Positions 41,545 through 50,298 of a stretch of DNA of 61,736 nucleotides are shown here, one piece after another. The stretch's first letter is position 1. Every line of letters starts with the position of its first letter. This DNA comes from Chromatiales bacterium. GTDB lineage: Bacteria; Pseudomonadota; Gammaproteobacteria; Thiohalomonadales; Thiohalomonadaceae. The stretch spans positions 1-61,736 of the forward strand of contig JAOUQQ010000004.1 of the NCBI GenBank assembly GCA_029879245.1, written 5' to 3'. A program made the position numbers and the translations under genes. The notes under the pieces were generated by a model. It did no database searches. It was not told the origin of the DNA and worked only from the letters and a program-made list of their open reading frames with translations.

Positions 41545-41892
41545 ATGCAGAGTCATATCGCACTTGCCATCACATTTCTCTTTTATGCAGGAGCTGCTTT
41601 GGCCGAGGAGGATAACGACATCTCTCCCCCGCCACTTCAGTCTGAGTCTGCCGAGGAGGTCTACAACCAGGTAGAGGAGGAGTTGGGAGAGGAGCCGGTC
41701 ACGATCAGGAGGAGAGGCGAGGTGACAATTGAGGAGTACCGTCGCAATGGGCGACTCTACATGGTGAAGATCATCCCCGGAAAGGGAGTACCCTACTATT
41801 TGATCGACAGTGATGGTGACGGCTCACTGGAGACGCGACGCAATTCTCTGGATGACCCTGAGGTGGTCAAGTGGCGCCTCTTTAGCTGGTAA
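41545..41892 (+). CDS. DUF2782 family protein
   Basis: A 115-residue protein with a signal peptide (ends near AALA-EE), an acidic segment, and the DUF2782 core VTIRRRGEVTIEEYRRNGRLYMVKIIPGKGVPYYLIDSDGDG. The function is unknown. In pseudomonads and relatives this gene lies between polA and thrB. Here thrB follows at 41979 as expected, but polA is 26 kb away, which marks the boundary of the cytochrome region. Confidence 0.86.
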   Translation: MQSHIALAITFLFYAGAALAEEDNDISPPPLQSESAEEVYNQVEEELGEEPVTIRRRGEVTIEEYRRNGRLYMVKIIPGKGVPYYLIDSDGDGSLETRRNSLDDPEVVKWRLFSW

Positions 41893-41978
41893 CAAAACGA
41901 TTTTTTTCCCATTGACTATGTCTTTCCGCCGTCCAGGCGGATAAGATTACGCCACACCAATAACCCGACCAATTCGTT

Positions 41979-42935
41979 ATGTCTGTCTACACCCTGGTGG
42001 AAAGGGACGAACTTGAAACCTTCCTGCAGAACTACTCGCTCGGCGAGCTGGTGGAGTATGAGGGGATCAGCGCCGGTATCGAGAATACCAACTATTTTGT
42101 CACCACCAGTGAACAGCAGATGGTCCTCACCCTGTTCGAAAACCACACTGCGGAAGAGTTGGGCTACTTTCTCGACCTGATGGCGTTCCTCGCTGAACAC
42201 GATGTCCCCAGTGCCCACCCGCTGGCCGATAATCAGGGGAACTATCTGCGTGAGTTGAACGGCAAGCCAGCCGCCCTGGTCATGCGCTTGAGTGGCGGTG
42301 TTATTGATGAGCCGAGTGTGGCCCAGTGTGCGGCAATCGGTAAGGCGCTGGCCCACCTCCATGTGGAGGGGCAGCAGTTTGCTGGACGGCGCGACAACGA
42401 TAGAGGCCCACGCTGGTGGCGAACCACCCGCGATGCAGTCTATGAGTGGATGAGCGGGGATGAGCAGGCGCTCCTTGAGGAGGAGCTGAGCTTTCAGACC
42501 TCGCACCGCTTTGACACACTGCCACGTGGGGTGATCCACGCCGACCTTTTTCGTGACAACGCCCTGTTTGCTGGCGATATCCTGACCGGTCTTATCGACT
42601 TCTACTACGCCTGCAACGATGTACTGCTCTACGATGTGGCGGTTACCGTCAATGACTGGTGCAGTAATGAAGAGGGTAGTATGGATGAGACCAGGGCATC
42701 AGCACTGCTTGGGTCCTACTACGGGGTTCGCCCTATCAGTGAGGCTGAGGAGCAGGCGTGGCCGGTGATGTTACGTGCTGCGGCGCTGCGCTTCTGGTTA
42801 TCTCGACTGCAGGATATGCACTTCCCGCGTGAGGGGGAGCTTACCCACATCAAGGATCCGAAGGTATTTGAGCGCATCCTTTGTCAGCGCAAGGCGGCAG
42901 GGAGTGATCTCAATCGTCTCTGGCACCAGGGGTAG
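41979..42935 (+). CDS. thrB: Homoserine kinase, choline kinase-like type
   Basis: A 318-residue enzyme that phosphorylates homoserine in threonine synthesis. It belongs to the aminoglycoside phosphotransferase fold, not the GHMP kinases. Motifs are ISAGIENTNYFVTT (glycine-rich loop), the catalytic GVIHADLFRDNALF and the metal site GLIDFYYA. The length fits the family. The ribosome-binding site is weak. It is the last gene before the putative origin. Confidence 0.93.
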   Translation: MSVYTLVERDELETFLQNYSLGELVEYEGISAGIENTNYFVTTSEQQMVLTLFENHTAEELGYFLDLMAFLAEHDVPSAHPLADNQGNYLRELNGKPAALVMRLSGGVIDEPSVAQCAAIGKALAHLHVEGQQFAGRRDNDRGPRWWRTTRDAVYEWMSGDEQALLEEELSFQTSHRFDTLPRGVIHADLFRDNALFAGDILTGLIDFYYACNDVLLYDVAVTVNDWCSNEEGSMDETRASALLGSYYGVRPISEAEEQAWPVMLRAAALRFWLSRLQDMHFPREGELTHIKDPKVFERILCQRKAAGSDLNRLWHQG

Positions 42936-42943
42936 TGCCGGGG

Positions 42944-43776
42944 TTATCAACAGTCTGATGTGGTGAGGCAATACGGGAGTGATCTCTGCGCTCACATCTG
43001 AATGAGGTTATTTTATTTAAATAATCAATAAGTTATAGCTTGCACCCTGTGTCAGAGCACTGGCACGACGCCCATCCCCTCCTCATATTGTTCACTTTTC
43101 GTGCAACAGAAAGGTCGAGATCCCCACTTTTTGAACCAAATGGTGCGATGAGAGCGATATAACGTCGTGATAGCGGCACTGACCAGCCGGGTCCAGTTGG
43201 TAGGTTAATAATGGGGTGAATAGTGGCTAATACATTGAAATTCTAAGGAAATAATTTTATGCACAAAAACTGTGGATAAGTTTGTGGATTAATGGTGTGA
43301 ATCATGCGATGTGCCCTGTAATAGCTTCCGTCTGAACAGAATGACGATTTTTTATACAAGAAGACAAATCCAATAATATTCAATTAGTTATATTGTTTTT
43401 GTAGCGTTGGACAGGGTTATTTTACACCAACAGGAAACGATATCGCGCAATGTTGCTGAAATGTGCATAAGGGGTTCTGTGAGTCAATAGCAGAGTGAAA
43501 TAAATTTAACGATTTAACAAAAATAGCTGCGGTGGGCAGTTGTCATGTTGTTGTAGGAGAAACACCGACACTTACGACGAAATGCCACCCTCTTCATCAA
43601 CATATATCGCTAACTTGTTGTCGTATCGTGAGTTTCCCTGTTATCCACATATTTTGTGGATAACTCTGTGGACATAATGGGAAAATAGCCGTGGAACAGG
43701 CATTGTTATGCGTTATGTGACAAATTGATTACAATCTACGCAGTATATTTAATTTATTTAAATCAATGGGTTATAG
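42944..43776. other. Candidate chromosomal replication origin (oriC)
   Basis: This gap of about 1 kb between thrB and the TRAP genes has no credible gene. It has five exact TTATNCACA DnaA boxes: 43257-43265 (+), 43271-43279 (-), 43462-43470 (-), 43641-43649 (+) and 43655-43663 (-). Near matches lie at 42944-42952, 43283-43291 and 43296-43304. AT-rich blocks that could unwind lie at 43009-43038 and 43742-43776, and these two share a similar sequence. The neighbouring genes form the two blocks that flank the origin in pseudomonads. No dnaA, dnaN or gidA gene lies beside it, which is unusual for an origin in this class. Boxes are seen; origin function is inferred. Confidence 0.72.
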
Positions 43777-43826
43777 GTGGTGAATGATTTTTCAAGGGGT
43801 GAGTAAGCACTATCTTTTCAGCCCTA

Positions 43827-43855
43827 TTGACACCACTATCGCGAGTGTGAATAAA
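43827..43855 (+). promoter_or_regulatory. Candidate promoter for the TRAP transporter genes
   Basis: TTGACA at 43827-43832 is a perfect -35 element. Seventeen bases later AATAAA (43850-43855) matches the -10 consensus at four of six positions. It is about 100 bases before the GTG start at 43957. Confidence 0.42.
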
Positions 43856-43956
43856 CTCGGTCTAAATCCCTCTCAACAGGTGACTTCCCCTGTTGTCCCC
43901 CCTTCTCTACAATGGCCCTCCTTTTCCCTTAACGTAAGAATGGATACGGCGTCCCG

Positions 43957-44496
43957 GTGGATAGAGTCATCCAGCAAATCGAACGCATCAGCGAGTGGAC
44001 GGGCCGCCTGGTCGCAGGGCTGACCTTTATTATGGTCCTGGTCACCTTCAAGGTGGTTGTTCTACGCTATGTTTTTGACCTCGGTTCCATCGCCCTGCAG
44101 GAGTCGATCACCTACATGCACGCTATGGTCTTTATGCTGGGGGCGGCCTATACCCTGCGTCACGAGGGGCACGTGCGAGTCGATATCTTCTACCGCCGCT
44201 TTGGGCCACGAGGGCGCGCCTGGGTTGATTTGCTGGGGGTAGTGTTGCTGCTGATGCCTGTCGCCACCTTTGTTATCTGGAGCAGCTGGGATTACGTGGC
44301 CAGTAGCTGGGTACAGCCCGATGGCAGCCGAGAGGGTTCGCGCGAGGCGGGTGGTCTGCCGCTGGTCTTTCTACTGAAGAGCGTGATCCCTCTTATGGGG
44401 CTGCTGCTGCTGCTACAGGGGATAGCCATGGGGTTGCGGGCGTTTTCTGTTCTAAATGGGCGCGTCGAGTCGCAGGATGGGGCCGATGGCGCCTGA
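43957..44496 (+). CDS. TRAP transporter small permease (DctQ type)
   Basis: A 179-residue membrane protein with four helices (about 17-37, 48-68, 88-113 and 138-160), the DctQ plan, including FDLGSIALQESITYMHAMVF and HEGHVRVDIFY. It is the small membrane subunit of a substrate-binding-protein-dependent, ion-driven transporter. The start is GTG at 43957; the ribosome-binding site is weak. It overlaps the large permease gene. No DctP or TAXI binding-protein gene is present in the window, so the substrate cannot be inferred. Confidence 0.88.
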   Translation: MDRVIQQIERISEWTGRLVAGLTFIMVLVTFKVVVLRYVFDLGSIALQESITYMHAMVFMLGAAYTLRHEGHVRVDIFYRRFGPRGRAWVDLLGVVLLLMPVATFVIWSSWDYVASSWVQPDGSREGSREAGGLPLVFLLKSVIPLMGLLLLLQGIAMGLRAFSVLNGRVESQDGADGA

Positions 44497-45874
44497 AATG
44501 ATAGCGTTGCTACTCTTTGCCGTTGTCTGCCTCGTTCTGATGGCGGGTTACCCGGTCGCCTTCTCGCTGGCGGGAACAGCACTCATCTTTGCCGTTGCAG
44601 GTGAGGCGGCAGGGGTGTTTGATGCCAATATTCTCATGGCACTGCCCAACCGCCTCTATGGCATCATGACCAATGAGACCTTGATCGCCGTGCCGCTCTT
44701 TGTCTTCATGGGGGTAATGCTGGAGCGTTCACGTGTGGCGGAGGAGTTGCTGGAGACGATGGCGGCTCTGTTTGGCCCATTGCGTGGCGGGCTTGGGATC
44801 TCGGTCACCCTGGTGGGGATGCTGCTCGCTGCCAGTACCGGCATCGTCGGTGCCACTGTGGTCACCATGGGGCTGCTCTCCCTGCCGACGATGATGAAGC
44901 GAGGCTATAGCATTCCCCTGGCCACAGGGACCATCTGCGCCTCCGGTACTCTGGGGCAGATCATCCCTCCTTCGATTATCCTGATCCTGCTGGGTGATGT
45001 GCTTGCCTCCGCCAATCAGCAGGCGCAGCTAGCGATGGGCAATTTCTCCCCCGATACCGTCTCGGTAGGTGACCTCTTCGCCGGGGCGCTGATCCCCGGT
45101 CTGCTGCTGGTGCTGTTTTACATCATCTACCTGATAGGAATGGCCTGGTTCAGGCCGGAGACAAGCCCGGCGATCCCCGCCGCAGAGCGCAGTGGGTACG
45201 ACAGGTCACTGCTTTGGCGAGCCATCAAGGTGTTGCTGCCACCGCTCGGGCTTATCGTCGCGGTGCTGGGCTCCATTCTGGCCGGTGCTGCCACCCCTAC
45301 CGAGGCCGCTTCGGTAGGTGCTGTTGGTGCCATCCTCCTCGCGGTTGCGCGCAATGCCTTTAACAGGGAGACGTTGCAGGAGGTGATGACCTCAACGACG
45401 CGTATCACCTCAATGGTCTTTCTCATCTTTATCGGTGCCTCGCTCTTCTCGCTGGTGTTTCGTGGCTACGGCGGTGATGAACTGGTCAAGGCGCTGCTGA
45501 GTGATCTGCCCGGTGGCGTATTTGGCGCGGTGGTGGTGGTGATGGTGATTATGTTCCTGCTCGGTTTTATTCTCGACTTTATCGAGATCACCTTTGTCGT
45601 GGTGCCTATTGTCGCCCCGATCCTGCTGATGATGGGGCTAGACCCCGTCTGGCTCGGTGTGATGATCGCCATCAACCTGCAGACCTCCTTCCTCACCCCC
45701 CCCTTCGGCTTTGCCCTCTTCTATCTGCGTGGCGTCGCCCCAGCCGAGGTAAGCACTGTCGATATTTACAGAGGTGTTGCGCCGTTTATTGTGATCCAGT
45801 TATTCGCACTGGCGGCGCTGGGGGCATGGCCTGAGCTGGCAACATGGTTGCCGGGGGTGGTGTATGGGGAGTGA
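44486..45874 (+). CDS. TRAP transporter large permease (DctM type)
   Basis: A 462-residue protein with 11-13 helices. Family motifs are seen: FVFMGVMLERS, GLGISVTLVGMLLAASTGIVGATVVTMGLLSLP, TGTICASGTLGQIIPPSI and MMGLDPVWLGVMIAINLQTSFLTPPFGFALFYLRG. The start is ATG 44486, which overlaps the DctQ end by 11 bases, with AGGATGGGG upstream. It carries the transport path. The long acidic-free central loop and PPSI/PPFG motifs are intact. Substrate unknown. Confidence 0.92.
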   Translation: MAPEMIALLLFAVVCLVLMAGYPVAFSLAGTALIFAVAGEAAGVFDANILMALPNRLYGIMTNETLIAVPLFVFMGVMLERSRVAEELLETMAALFGPLRGGLGISVTLVGMLLAASTGIVGATVVTMGLLSLPTMMKRGYSIPLATGTICASGTLGQIIPPSIILILLGDVLASANQQAQLAMGNFSPDTVSVGDLFAGALIPGLLLVLFYIIYLIGMAWFRPETSPAIPAAERSGYDRSLLWRAIKVLLPPLGLIVAVLGSILAGAATPTEAASVGAVGAILLAVARNAFNRETLQEVMTSTTRITSMVFLIFIGASLFSLVFRGYGGDELVKALLSDLPGGVFGAVVVVMVIMFLLGFILDFIEITFVVVPIVAPILLMMGLDPVWLGVMIAINLQTSFLTPPFGFALFYLRGVAPAEVSTVDIYRGVAPFIVIQLFALAALGAWPELATWLPGVVYGE

Positions 45875-45878
45875 GGTG

Positions 45879-45911
45879 ACAGGATGGGGCACATAATGTG
45901 ACCCACCCTGT
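45879..45911. terminator. Imperfect 16-bp inverted repeat between convergent genes
   Basis: ACAGGATGGGGCACAT at 45879-45894 pairs with the segment ending at 45911 with two mismatches and almost no loop. It lies between the stops of the DctM gene and the lipoprotein gene. There is no T run on either side, so it may only be a transcript-end stabilising hairpin. Confidence 0.35.
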
Positions 45912-45921
45912 AAGTTGACTG

Positions 45922-46701
45922 TTATGGTATTGCCGCGATGGTGGCGCTGGTTAATTCATCGGTGTTGGTGACTTCTACAGTTCCACCGATGACCGGGACG
46001 GTATAGGTAGCATGGAGTATCGATTTAACCACACCAACACTTTCATTTACCCAAACCGTATTCGTTGTAGTTATATCAAGTGTGTTGGGGGTGAAGGTAG
46101 CATCAAATACCATCTTGGTGGTTGAATAGCTACCGGCGGGAACCGTAATGGTTTCAGTTACCGCGGGGCTATTCATAAGTAGAGTCATGGTGCCATCCGT
46201 TACGGTAGGATCGACGTAATTGACATTAAAAAGGTAAGCCTGTCCCACAGTGGCTGAAGGGCAGAGGCGCATGGCTGGTACGTGCGTTGTAGTGGCATCC
46301 AGAGTGGTTCCTGTATATTCCTTGGTGTCGGTAAGTTCCAGAACGGTTGGTGTGCTGGTTTGGGTATGGATGGCTGAATAGGCAGCATTAAAAGTGTCAG
46401 TGGTTTTCATCGTGACGACATCTCCAGTGACACCTGTGACCGTGCGCGTTAAGTCATAGTTTTCGCTGGCGCTGGTGAGATTTAGGATACTGAGAATTAG
46501 ATTTGTTATAGTTGGGTCACCTATACTGGACGTTTGTACAGACGTATGTCTGTATATCAGCTGATCACCAACCGTATATGTGGGGCAGTTAAGACTTATG
46601 ACGGGGTTGCCACCACCACCACCACCACCACCACCACCACCACAGGCACTCAATACCAGCGTACTTACAAGGGTAAGGAATGATTTTGATAATGTTTTCA
46701 T
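45922..46701 (-). CDS. Poly-Gly lipoprotein, unknown function
   Basis: A 259-residue protein with a lipoprotein signal (TLVLSAC) whose lipidated Cys is followed by eleven glycines, a common flexible tether of surface or outer-membrane lipoproteins. The rest is Thr-rich beta sequence, with no recognised domain and one Cys pair candidate (LNCPTY and RLCPSA). GGGAGA precedes the ATG. It has no evident link to the TRAP genes it faces or to the tsaC gene behind it. Confidence 0.72.
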   Translation of the reverse strand: MKTLSKSFLTLVSTLVLSACGGGGGGGGGGGNPVISLNCPTYTVGDQLIYRHTSVQTSSIGDPTITNLILSILNLTSASENYDLTRTVTGVTGDVVTMKTTDTFNAAYSAIHTQTSTPTVLELTDTKEYTGTTLDATTTHVPAMRLCPSATVGQAYLFNVNYVDPTVTDGTMTLLMNSPAVTETITVPAGSYSTTKMVFDATFTPNTLDITTTNTVWVNESVGVVKSILHATYTVPVIGGTVEVTNTDELTSATIAAIP

Positions 46702-46879
46702 AGTGTTCTCCCTGTTATTCAGTCTTGGACCCGATTCTATCCATCCGTACGACCTCGCAAGGTAGACCTGTAGGCACAGTACAACAGGAGTTCATACTAC
46801 TCCTGAATCACGATTACGCAAATAGAGTGTGATGCAAAGTAAATGGACGACAGGGCGCAGCAGAGTAGTCGGTAAAGTC

Positions 46880-47434
46880 TTATCTTATAAGTTGGTTGCT
46901 GATTAAGCTGCGAATAGTCGTTGGCTTTTCTGCCCCCCCCAACTCACCGTGCAGACAATAGTCGATCGAGTTTCCTAGTTCACGTTGCACTTTTAATGAT
47001 GTTCTGGCTGGAATCATGCCTGCTCGGTTAGCACTGGTGGAGACTATGGCTCCACCAAAGGTATTGCATAGATATTGTACTAATTGATGTGAAGTGACCC
47101 TGACCGCAACGGTTGTGTGGGAGCCACGTATCCACTCGGGGCACTTTTCGCTGGCGGGGATCAGCCAGGTGTTTGGGCCGGGCCAGGTTTCATCCAGTCT
47201 GGATTGATACTCTGCGGCAATGGGCTGTATGTAGGGTTGAAGTTGTTTGATACTGGCGGCAATGAGGATCATCCCCTTCTGCCAGGGACGCTGCTTTAAT
47301 GACAACAGCCGTTCGACCGCCTCAGGGTTCAGTGGGTCGCATCCGAGACCGTATACCGCCTCTGTAGGGTAGGCGATGATACCACCGTCCTTGAGTACAC
47401 GTGCGGCCTCTCGAATGTGGTAAGGGGTTGCCAC
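46880..47434 (-). CDS. tsaC: Threonylcarbamoyl-AMP synthase (YrdC/TsaC)
   Basis: A 184-residue YrdC-domain protein that makes threonylcarbamoyl-AMP for the t6A modification of ANN-decoding tRNAs. Motifs are IAYPTEAVYGLGCDP, LKQRPWQKGMIL and IVSTSANRAGM. Its length matches TsaC, not the longer Sua5. It starts 12 bases after the topA stop on the same strand, so it is probably co-transcribed with topA and the genes upstream. Confidence 0.92.
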   Translation of the reverse strand: MATPYHIREAARVLKDGGIIAYPTEAVYGLGCDPLNPEAVERLLSLKQRPWQKGMILIAASIKQLQPYIQPIAAEYQSRLDETWPGPNTWLIPASEKCPEWIRGSHTTVAVRVTSHQLVQYLCNTFGGAIVSTSANRAGMIPARTSLKVQRELGNSIDYCLHGELGGAEKPTTIRSLISNQLIR

Positions 47435-47446
47435 GGTGTTATCGGT

Positions 47447-49756
47447 CTATTCGGAATCGGCCTCTTCGGCCTCCTCCCGCTCAAAGGGTTCTGTGAAGCC
47501 GCACTCTTTCTGTGGACAGACCTTTTCTGTTCCCTTGCGCTTGGTGGTCTTGATGGTGAGGATCGGCCAGCCGCAGTCGGGACAGGGCTCATCCACTGGT
47601 TCGTTCCACACGGCATAGTCGCAGTCGGGGTAGGTGGAACAGGAGAAGAAAATTTTGCCGCGGCGTGACTTGCGGCGCACCATCGTCCCCTTGTTGCATT
47701 GTGGACATTTGACACCGGTGTCCTGTGGTTGCTCCAGAGGTTCGATGTGTTTGCAGTTGGGATACGCCGAGCAGCCGATAAACTTGCCGTAACGTCCCTC
47801 ACGGATCAGCAGTGGTGAGTCGCATTCGGGACAGCTACGCCCCTCTACCACTTCAGGCTCGGCGCGTTTCTGTTCGCCGTCAACGTTGCGGGTGTAGCTA
47901 CAGTCGGGGTATCCGGTACAGGCGACGAAGCGGCCACGCTTGCCGAGCTTGGTGACCAGTGGATTGCCACACTCGGGGCAGTTTTCATCCATCGCTTCTT
48001 CGGTGACATCCCTGCGTGAGACGCTGCTCTCCTTATCGACTACCAGCTCCTTGAACGGGCCCCAGAACTTTTTCATCAGGGGAATCCACTCCTCCTCGCC
48101 GCGGGAGACGGCGTCGAGTTCGTCTTCAAGCTTTGCAGTAAAGTCGTAGTCCACATACTGGGTGAAGTGCTGGGTGAGAAATTTGTTCACCACACGCCCC
48201 ACATCGGTAGGGATAAAGCGGCGCTTATCCATCTCGACATACTCGCGGTTCTGCAGTGTAGAGATGATCGAGGCATAAGTTGATGGACGACCAATTCCGT
48301 GCTCCTCCAGCGTCTTTACCAACGAGGCCTCCGAGAAGCGTGGTGGCGGCTCGGTAAAGTGCTGTTCAGGGCGGATCTTGAGCAGCTCGATCTTCTCCCC
48401 CTCGAGCATCTTTGGCAGCAGTTTATTCTCCTCCTTCTTCTCCTTGGCATCGTCCACCGACTCCTGGTAAACAGCCATGAAGCCGGCGTGGACGATGGTG
48501 GAGCCGTTGGCACGCAAGATGTTGCCCTTGCCTGCACTGAGGTCGACCGCTACGGTATCCAGGGTGGCGTGGATCATCTGGCAGGCAACGGTGCGCTTCC
48601 ATACCAGCTCATAGAGACGAAACTGATCCTTGGAGAGGTGCGACTGGATCGACTCGGGCACCCGCTTAACCGAGGTGGGACGGATCGCCTCGTGAGCCTC
48701 CTGGGCGTTCTTCGACTTGGTCTTGAAGATGCGCGCCTCGTCGGGCACATTGTCGGTGCCGTAGCGCATGCCGATAAACTCACGCATCTCCTCCAGGGCA
48801 TCCTGAGAGAGGGTGACCGAATCGGTACGCATATAGGTGATAAGACCCACGGTCTCGCCACCGATGTCGATCCCCTCATAGAGCTGCTGTGCGGTACGCA
48901 TGGTGCGCTGCGCCGAGAAACCAAGCTTGCGCGACGCCTCCTGCTGCAGGGTGGAGGTGGTAAAGGGGGCGGCGGGGTTACGTTTGCGCTGCTTCTTGGT
49001 CACCGACTCAACGGTGAGTTTACCCTCAGCCCCGGCGAGCAACGCAGCCTCCACCACGTCGGCCCGTTCACTGTTGTTGATAGTGAACTGCTCAACCTTC
49101 TCGCCTTCAAACTGCATCAGTTTGGCGCTGAAGTTCTGCGCCGCCTTGGTGACGTCGGCCTCGACGGTCCAGTATTCCTGTGGCTTGAAGGCCTCGATCG
49201 CCTCTTCACGTTCGACGATCATCCGCAGGGCGGGTGATTGCACCCGCCCTGCGGAGAGGCCGCGGCGGATCTTCTTCCACAACAGGGGGGAGAGGTTAAA
49301 ACCGACCAGATAGTCCAGTGCACGACGTGCCTGTTGTGCGTCGATGAGGTCCATAGAGAGTTCGCGCGGATTCGCTACCGCCTCCTGGATCGCCTTCTTG
49401 GTCACCTCGTGGAACACTACCCGGCCTACAGTTTTGTCTTTCAATAGCCCTCGCTTACCCTTGAGGATCTCGTAAAGGTGCCAGGAGATCGCCTCACCCT
49501 CGCGGTCCGGGTCAGTGGCCAGATAGAGGGCGTCGGCCTTGCGTAGTGCCTTGACGATGGCGTCGACATGTTTGGCGTTTTTGTCGATCACCTGATATTT
49601 CATCGAGAAGTCGCTGTCCGGATCGACGGCGCCTTCCTTGGGAAGCAGGTCACGTACGTGGCCATAGGAGGCGAGTACCTCGAAATCTTTACCGAGATAT
49701 TTCTTGATGGTCTTTGCCTTGGCCGGCGACTCTACGATTACCAGATTTTTGCTCAT
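47447..49756 (-). CDS. topA: DNA topoisomerase I
   Basis: A 769-residue type IA topoisomerase that relaxes negative supercoils. Toprim motif LVIVESPAKAKTIKKYLG is at the start, TDPDREGEAI follows near residue 105, and the active-site Tyr is in GLITYMRTDSV. Four C-terminal zinc-ribbon motifs are seen: CPECGNP..C..YPDC, CPECDSP..C..YPNC, CPQCNKG..C..YPDC and CPDCGWP..CPQKEC. The start is ATG 49754-49756; an upstream start would add 13 residues encoded in a terminator hairpin. A hairpin terminator lies 10 bases before the start. Confidence 0.95.
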   Translation of the reverse strand: MSKNLVIVESPAKAKTIKKYLGKDFEVLASYGHVRDLLPKEGAVDPDSDFSMKYQVIDKNAKHVDAIVKALRKADALYLATDPDREGEAISWHLYEILKGKRGLLKDKTVGRVVFHEVTKKAIQEAVANPRELSMDLIDAQQARRALDYLVGFNLSPLLWKKIRRGLSAGRVQSPALRMIVEREEAIEAFKPQEYWTVEADVTKAAQNFSAKLMQFEGEKVEQFTINNSERADVVEAALLAGAEGKLTVESVTKKQRKRNPAAPFTTSTLQQEASRKLGFSAQRTMRTAQQLYEGIDIGGETVGLITYMRTDSVTLSQDALEEMREFIGMRYGTDNVPDEARIFKTKSKNAQEAHEAIRPTSVKRVPESIQSHLSKDQFRLYELVWKRTVACQMIHATLDTVAVDLSAGKGNILRANGSTIVHAGFMAVYQESVDDAKEKKEENKLLPKMLEGEKIELLKIRPEQHFTEPPPRFSEASLVKTLEEHGIGRPSTYASIISTLQNREYVEMDKRRFIPTDVGRVVNKFLTQHFTQYVDYDFTAKLEDELDAVSRGEEEWIPLMKKFWGPFKELVVDKESSVSRRDVTEEAMDENCPECGNPLVTKLGKRGRFVACTGYPDCSYTRNVDGEQKRAEPEVVEGRSCPECDSPLLIREGRYGKFIGCSAYPNCKHIEPLEQPQDTGVKCPQCNKGTMVRRKSRRGKIFFSCSTYPDCDYAVWNEPVDEPCPDCGWPILTIKTTKRKGTEKVCPQKECGFTEPFEREEAEEADSE

Positions 49757-49765
49757 ACGATTCAC

Positions 49766-49796
49766 TAGAAAAAATGCCCGCGTTCCAGCGGGCATT
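49766..49796 (-). terminator. Intrinsic terminator just upstream of topA
   Basis: AATGCCCGC (49773-49781) pairs with GCGGGCATT (49788-49796), a perfect 9-bp stem with a 6-base loop, followed on the minus strand by a T run (49766-49772 are A-rich on plus). It ends transcripts coming from smg. It sits 10 bases before the topA start, so topA must be transcribed through it or from a promoter within the smg-topA gap. Confidence 0.78.
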
Positions 49797-49820
49797 GTGG
49801 GCTATTTTTCCCTGAGAAGA

Positions 49821-50297
49821 TTAGTGTAGCTGTGCTACCACCTCATCAAGTACCAGATCCTCCATCCATGCCACGGCCGCCTCCTGACCAGGCTGATTGA
49901 ACAGCACCATCAGGATCACCCACTTGAGCTGGTCGAGATCGACCTCATCGCTCTCCAGCGCCATGACCCGATCGATCACCATCTCGCGGGTGGCGTGATC
50001 CAGTACACCCATCTGCTCAAGGAAGAGGATAAAGCCGCGGCAGTCTGCATCAAGTTTCTCCAGCTCACGCTCGGAGTAGATGCGAAACGACTGTTGCGGT
50101 GCGCTGGGCTGTACCGAATCATTGCCTGCGAAGGTGAGTGATTCCAGCCAGTCGAAGGCCTTGCCGATCTCGGTACGCTGAAAGCCGACATCGATGAGCT
50201 CCTGCTGCAACGAGTCGCGATCCTGCTCCAGCTCACCATCATCATACATGTAGTTCTCAAAGAGGTAGATCAGGATTTCAAATACGTCTTGCTTCAT
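49821..50297 (-). CDS. smg: Smg family protein (DUF494)
   Basis: A 158-residue cytoplasmic protein of the Smg/DUF494 family, found next to dprA in many gammaproteobacteria. It has MKQDVFEILIYLFENYMYDD at the start and ELDQLKWVILMVLFNQPGQEAA-like sequence (DLDQLKWVILMVL) near the end. The function is unknown. The start is ATG 50295-50297, one base after the dprA stop. Confidence 0.92.
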   Translation of the reverse strand: MKQDVFEILIYLFENYMYDDGELEQDRDSLQQELIDVGFQRTEIGKAFDWLESLTFAGNDSVQPSAPQQSFRIYSERELEKLDADCRGFILFLEQMGVLDHATREMVIDRVMALESDEVDLDQLKWVILMVLFNQPGQEAAVAWMEDLVLDEVVAQLH

Positions 50298-50298
50298 C

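Noticed and set aside
43784-44023. 79-codon open frame between the candidate origin and the TRAP genes
   Set aside because: It covers the likely TRAP promoter and overlaps the start of DctQ; its composition is not protein-like.
46785-46805. 7-bp inverted repeat (CAGGAGT/ACTCCTG) between tsaC and the poly-Gly lipoprotein gene
   Set aside because: No T run on either side and no link to a promoter; too weak to call a terminator or operator.
48299-49237. Open frame of about 310 codons antisense to topA
   Set aside because: It mirrors conserved TopA codons; no ribosome-binding site or domain supports it.
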